Positions 17,513-20,258 of a stretch of 20,258 nucleotides of DNA are shown piece after piece. The notes beneath the pieces are model-generated. The model had not been told where the DNA came from, did not search any database, and worked only from the letters and a program-made list of their open reading frames with translations. A program made the translations under genes and the position numbers. This DNA is from a virus, in the IMG/VR virus record IMGVR_UViG_3300028571_000159, positions 1 through 20,258 of that record; one strand, given 5' to 3'. Position 1 is the first letter of the stretch, and every line of letters begins with the position of its first letter.

Positions 17513-17704
17513 ATGCTTTTTTGTAAAAGATGTAAGGGTCGTATGTTTGTTGATAGACAATACAGCACGATAGATCATATGGAAACGTTTTGCATATTGT
17601 GTGGTTGTCGTGACTTCTTTCATCCTCCTTCAGGAAGTGAGAGGGGTAGATGGATACTGCAAAAGGAAAAATCCAGAGCCAGCAATACAATAACGACTCT
17701 GTAA
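17513..17704 (+). CDS. Small zinc-ribbon protein
   Basis: A 63-residue protein with a good Shine-Dalgarno sequence (GGGTGG, 17504-17509) before its ATG. Two cysteine pairs, CKRC near residues 4-7 and CILC near 27-30 followed by another Cys, form a typical four-cysteine zinc ribbon, probably binding nucleic acid or protein. The last 55 bases overlap the start of the next gene in another frame. The strong ribosome-binding site and the metal-binding motif argue that it is real rather than a shadow. It opens the non-structural part of the window. The function is unknown; a role as a small transcription factor or adaptor is possible. Confidence 0.6.
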   Translation: MLFCKRCKGRMFVDRQYSTIDHMETFCILCGCRDFFHPPSGSERGRWILQKEKSRASNTITTL

Positions 17705-18192
17705 TAAAAGGAAGTAAAAAACTTTGGTTTCTAAATGGAGACCTTGTTCGCTTGTATCATAGTTCTCGTTCTACTGGAATGGTTACGTTTTATAATATTA
17801 CTAAAGATAGACTTGAAACATGTCTTCGTACAGACTTTAGAAAAAATAGACAAAGAGCCTATACTGTTGCAGAGACATCTAGGTTAGTTAATCGTCATAG
17901 AAAGTATATGCCTACATTAATTAAAAAAGGAATTATACCGCCGCCAATAGGTGCAAAGGTTGACGGCAAAAGGGGATGGCAAATAAGATCATATTATTCA
18001 GAAGAGCACATAAGAGAGATACGTGCTATACTGGGATCTAGACACATGGGGCAGCCCAGAAAAGACGGATTAATAACAAATAATAGTATTCCAACAAGCC
18101 AGGAGTTGACGAGACGAATGGGGGACGGTATACTTACATATACGAAGACTGAAGATGGAAGATATATTCCTGTTTGGTCTGAGAACATTTAA
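17650..18192 (+). CDS. MerR-like helix-turn-helix DNA-binding protein
   Basis: A 180-residue protein starting at ATG 17650 after GAGAGGGG (17639-17646), overlapping the zinc-ribbon gene by 55 bases. Residues about 76-130 read as a winged helix-turn-helix of MerR type: YTVAETSRLVNRHRKYMPTL (first helices and turn), a G-I-I-P-P-P wing region, then RSYYSEEHIREIRAIL. The N-terminal part (LVRLYHSSRSTGMVTFYNIT, then RTDFRKNRQRA) is basic and may also touch DNA. The C-terminal part (from about 135) is polar with no recognised domain. No MerR effector domain or metal-binding cysteines are seen, so it is probably a phage regulator or DNA architectural protein. Its targets are unknown; the extended -10 promoters of this window are candidates only. 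Confidence 0.65.
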   Translation: MDTAKGKIQSQQYNNDSVIKGSKKLWFLNGDLVRLYHSSRSTGMVTFYNITKDRLETCLRTDFRKNRQRAYTVAETSRLVNRHRKYMPTLIKKGIIPPPIGAKVDGKRGWQIRSYYSEEHIREIRAILGSRHMGQPRKDGLITNNSIPTSQELTRRMGDGILTYTKTEDGRYIPVWSENI

Positions 18193-18212
18193 ATTCAAGA
18201 ATAGGTGGGGTA

Positions 18213-18425
18213 ATGGAAAACGAAAATACAAAAGTATCAGTAACACTTGGATATACTCTTAATTTAGGCAATTTTCAATCATTAAGACTTGATCTTGGAG
18301 TTGTTGATTCTAAGCGTGATAGTGAAAATACAGAGCAGGCTTTTGATAGAGTCTATAAGTTTGTTGAAGATAAACTAACAGAAAAGATTCAAGAAGCACA
18401 ATCAGAGGCTGACAACACTAACTAA
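18213..18425 (+). CDS. Small acidic protein of unknown function
   Basis: A 70-residue protein preceded by AGGTGGGG (18203-18210). The first half is beta-strand-like with a clear pattern (VSVTLGYTLNLGNFQSLRLDLGVVD), and the second half is an amphipathic acidic helix (AFDRVYKFVEDKLTEKIQEAQSEA). It ends in a TAATG overlap with the next small gene, which in turn overlaps the helicase gene, so the three are probably one translation unit. I do not recognise a named family. The location suggests an accessory replication role, but that is context only. Confidence 0.6.
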   Translation: MENENTKVSVTLGYTLNLGNFQSLRLDLGVVDSKRDSENTEQAFDRVYKFVEDKLTEKIQEAQSEADNTN

Positions 18426-18733
18426 TGGCTGAACGCAAAGACCGTATGGCTTTGCTTAGTAGGTATAGTAAATTGCATACAGCAAGATACGAGCATAAGC
18501 CATCTTTAAATTTAAATGTAGAGCAGTGGGCAGCCGACTCTCTTATAGAGTCTTATGGTGTTGTTGGTTGCTATGACCTAATTGAGTATTATTTTAGTAT
18601 TGCACAAGAGCCAAGTTGGAATTATTTTGCTTATAACGCAGAGAAAATTCTTAATGGTAAACTAGATGTAGAGCAAGATATTAAAGAAAGAACAGAGCGC
18701 AGGAAATTAGCAAGAAGGTGGCTGAGTGAATAA
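18425..18733 (+). CDS. Small protein before the helicase; possible helicase partner
   Basis: A 102-residue protein, helix-rich with many aromatic residues: MALLSRYSKLHTARYEHKP, ADSLIESYGVVGCYDLIEYYF, EPSWNYFAYNAEKIL, and a highly charged end (DIKERTERRKLARRWL). It overlaps the upstream stop by one base and the DnaB-like helicase start by 8 bases, indicating tight coupling. Phage helicase loaders are small helical proteins often encoded next to the helicase, so a loader or partner role is a reasonable guess; no loader motif (such as an AAA+ Walker A) is present. The function is not assigned. Confidence 0.6.
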   Translation: MAERKDRMALLSRYSKLHTARYEHKPSLNLNVEQWAADSLIESYGVVGCYDLIEYYFSIAQEPSWNYFAYNAEKILNGKLDVEQDIKERTERRKLARRWLSE

Positions 18734-19952
18734 TACAGAAGCAAAAGTTATTTCAGCATTATTACAAGATAAACAGATGCACGTATTGTTGCAGGCTAAT
18801 GTAGAAAACCTTCTTAGAACTCATAACGATGTATGGAATTTTATTCGTTTATATTTTGATAATAATGGATCTATTCCACCAACCTCTCTAGTTGTAGAAA
18901 AGTTTAGAGACTTTCAACCAGTAGAGGGTATTGGCGCTACTAAACATCATCTTGAAGAGTTACAGACAGAGTATTTGAATGATAGCCTTAAGGACATCCT
19001 AAGATCTGCAGCAGGTGAAGTGCAGGTTGGCAATGGCACAGAGGCACTAAATGGACTGATTACAAAAACATCTGAGTTAAAGAAAAACACTTCTGCTATA
19101 CGTGATATTGATGCTACAGATCTTGATTCTGCCGTCGCATATTTTGAAAAGATTCAGCAACAAAAACTAACTGGTCAGGTTGGAATTAAAACAGGTTTAC
19201 CAGGATTTGATAACTATCTCCCTTCTGGAATTATGCCAGGACAACTTGGTGTATTTTTAGCCTATCCAGGAATTGGCAAATCTTGGCTTGCTCTTTATTT
19301 TGCAGTACAAGCATGGAAACAGGGCAAGTCTCCGTTAGTCATATCCCTTGAAATGTCTGAGACAGAAGTTCGTAATCGTGTATTTGCAATTATGGGTGAA
19401 GGTCTTTGGTCTCATCGTAAACTAAGTAATGGTGAAGTAGAACTTGATATGCTAAAGAATTGGCATGCTAACAAAATAGCAGGCAAGCCAGAGTTTCATA
19501 TTATCTCAAACGATAATGGTGGAGAGGTAAACCCATCTGTAGTTCGTGGAAAAATTGATCAATACAAGCCAGACTTTGTTATTGTTGACTACTTGCAACT
19601 TATGTCTCCAAACCAAAAGTCTGAAAATGAGACGGTACGTATGAAGAACCTTTCAAGAGAACTTAAACTTATGGCTATTGGTGAAGAGGTTCCCATTATT
19701 GCTATTTCATCTGCCACCCCTGATGATGTAAAAGATTTAAGCAGTGCTCCAACACTTGGTCAAACAGCATGGTCAAGACAGATTGCCTACGATGCTGACT
19801 GGGTAATGGCATTAGGTCGTGCTACCAATAGTGATATTATTGAATGCGTATTTAGAAAAAATAGAAATGGTTTTATGGGAGACTTTTTAGTACAAGTAGA
19901 TTTTGACAAAGGCTACTATCGTTATAAAGACATGGAAGACCTAAACCTATGA
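18726..19952 (+). CDS. DnaB-like replicative DNA helicase
   Basis: A 408-residue protein that probably unwinds DNA at the phage fork using ATP. The GTG start at 18726 overlaps the previous gene by 8 bases. Residues about 1-100 are a small helical domain like the DnaB N-terminus. After a linker, the RecA-like core shows Walker A PGIGKSW (about residues 180-186), LEMSE (about 218-222), and Walker B FVIVDYLQLM (about 283-292) with the conserved Asp then Q-L. A later SSAPTLGQTAWSRQIAYDADW segment matches the DnaB C-terminal motif with its Gln and Arg. It is slightly shorter than bacterial DnaB (about 450-470). No primase domain is attached, so a separate primase is expected elsewhere. Confidence 0.88.
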   Translation: MNNTEAKVISALLQDKQMHVLLQANVENLLRTHNDVWNFIRLYFDNNGSIPPTSLVVEKFRDFQPVEGIGATKHHLEELQTEYLNDSLKDILRSAAGEVQVGNGTEALNGLITKTSELKKNTSAIRDIDATDLDSAVAYFEKIQQQKLTGQVGIKTGLPGFDNYLPSGIMPGQLGVFLAYPGIGKSWLALYFAVQAWKQGKSPLVISLEMSETEVRNRVFAIMGEGLWSHRKLSNGEVELDMLKNWHANKIAGKPEFHIISNDNGGEVNPSVVRGKIDQYKPDFVIVDYLQLMSPNQKSENETVRMKNLSRELKLMAIGEEVPIIAISSATPDDVKDLSSAPTLGQTAWSRQIAYDADWVMALGRATNSDIIECVFRKNRNGFMGDFLVQVDFDKGYYRYKDMEDLNL

Positions 19953-19961
19953 TCAAAGTCG

Positions 19962-19970
19962 TGATATAAT
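19962..19970 (+). promoter_or_regulatory. Extended -10 promoter for the endonuclease VII-like gene
   Basis: TGATATAAT (19962-19970) is an extended -10 element 6 bases before the ATG at 19977. No convincing -35 box is seen. The expected start, about 7 bases after the -10 box, falls on the A of the ATG, so the mRNA would be leaderless. No Shine-Dalgarno sequence lies before the ATG, which agrees. Confidence 0.55.
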
Positions 19971-19976
19971 TTGATT

Positions 19977-20258
19977 ATGAAAAGATGTAATAGGTGTAAT
20001 CAAGAAAAACCCAAAAACGATTTTTTTATTAATTCAAGAAGATCTGATGGGTTACAAACATATTGTAAACCATGCCATTTAGAGTATGGACGAGAAAGAT
20101 ATGCTAATCCAGAAGCGTTTGAACGCAGAAAAATGAATAGAGACATATATAAGCAACGTAGAAAACAGTCTTCTAGAAAATGGTATTTAAAATCTACACA
20201 CAACATAACAGAAGAGCAATATGATAAACTGTTTAATAAAGGTGACGGAGAGTGCTGG
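19977..20258 (+). CDS. Endonuclease VII-like HNH protein (partial, 5' end)
   Basis: The first 94 codons of a gene that runs off the window, starting at ATG 19977. The N-terminus MKRCNRCNQEKPKNDFFIN, then GLQTYCKPCH, gives two CxxC pairs (Cys 4, 7, 30, 33), the zinc-binding start of the recombination endonuclease VII family of HNH nucleases. A basic helical region (PEAFERRKMNRD to KQSSRKWYLK) and NITEEQYDKLF follow, then GDGECW, where the family normally begins its catalytic Cys-x-x-Cys/HNH core. The catalytic residues lie outside the window. In T4, endonuclease VII resolves branched DNA before packaging; many relatives in other phages are freestanding HNH enzymes of uncertain role. Confidence 0.8.
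   Translation, partial: MKRCNRCNQEKPKNDFFINSRRSDGLQTYCKPCHLEYGRERYANPEAFERRKMNRDIYKQRRKQSSRKWYLKSTHNITEEQYDKLFNKGDGECW

Noticed and set aside
1-20258. tRNA genes, CRISPR arrays, insertion sequences and attachment sites
   Set aside because: No tRNA-like cloverleaf, regularly spaced repeats, transposase gene or long direct or inverted repeats were noticed. A dedicated search was not possible here.

Overview
The window is part of the genome of a long-tailed (siphovirus-like) double-stranded DNA phage. All convincing genes lie on the plus strand, are tightly packed with many 1- to 8-base overlaps, and are AT-rich (mid-to-upper thirties percent GC by eye). The tape-measure signatures, the order of the tail genes, Shine-Dalgarno starts mixed with apparently leaderless ones, and a MerR-like small regulator all resemble phages of Actinobacteria. 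The low GC would suit a streamlined freshwater actinobacterial host. The host assignment is inference; nothing in the window proves it.

Layout. Bases 1-1747 hold the neck and tail-completion genes: the end of one upstream gene, a head-closure-like protein, an HK97-gp10-like protein and a tail-terminator-like protein. The major tail tube protein follows (1827-2459) and ends in a very clear intrinsic terminator with a cUUCGg tetraloop (2481-2507). A promoter begins inside the terminator T-tract and drives a long tail assembly chaperone (2543-3238). A second promoter drives a short paralogue of its N-terminal domain (3279-3602). Then come a 2014-residue tape measure protein (3628-9672), a distal-tail-like protein (9672-10319), a 1436-residue hub-like protein with a probable lectin-type insert (10321-14631), and four tail-tip or fibre proteins (14633-17497).

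From 17513 the content changes to small regulatory and replication genes: a zinc-ribbon protein, a MerR-like helix-turn-helix protein, two small proteins of unknown function, a DnaB-like replicative helicase, and the start of an endonuclease VII-like HNH gene that runs off the window. No lysis genes lie between the tail and replication blocks, and no integrase, tRNA, CRISPR array or insertion sequence is visible.

How it works together. The tail genes appear to be split into transcription units by a terminator and several extended -10 promoters (TGnTAtAAT-like). The most unusual element is the pair of paralogous chaperones. Long-tailed phages usually make a short G and a long GT chaperone from one locus by programmed ribosomal frameshifting. 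Here the long and short forms are two separate in-frame genes, each with its own promoter-like sequence, and the long form has an apparently leaderless start. This suggests the G:GT ratio is set by transcription and initiation rather than by frameshifting.
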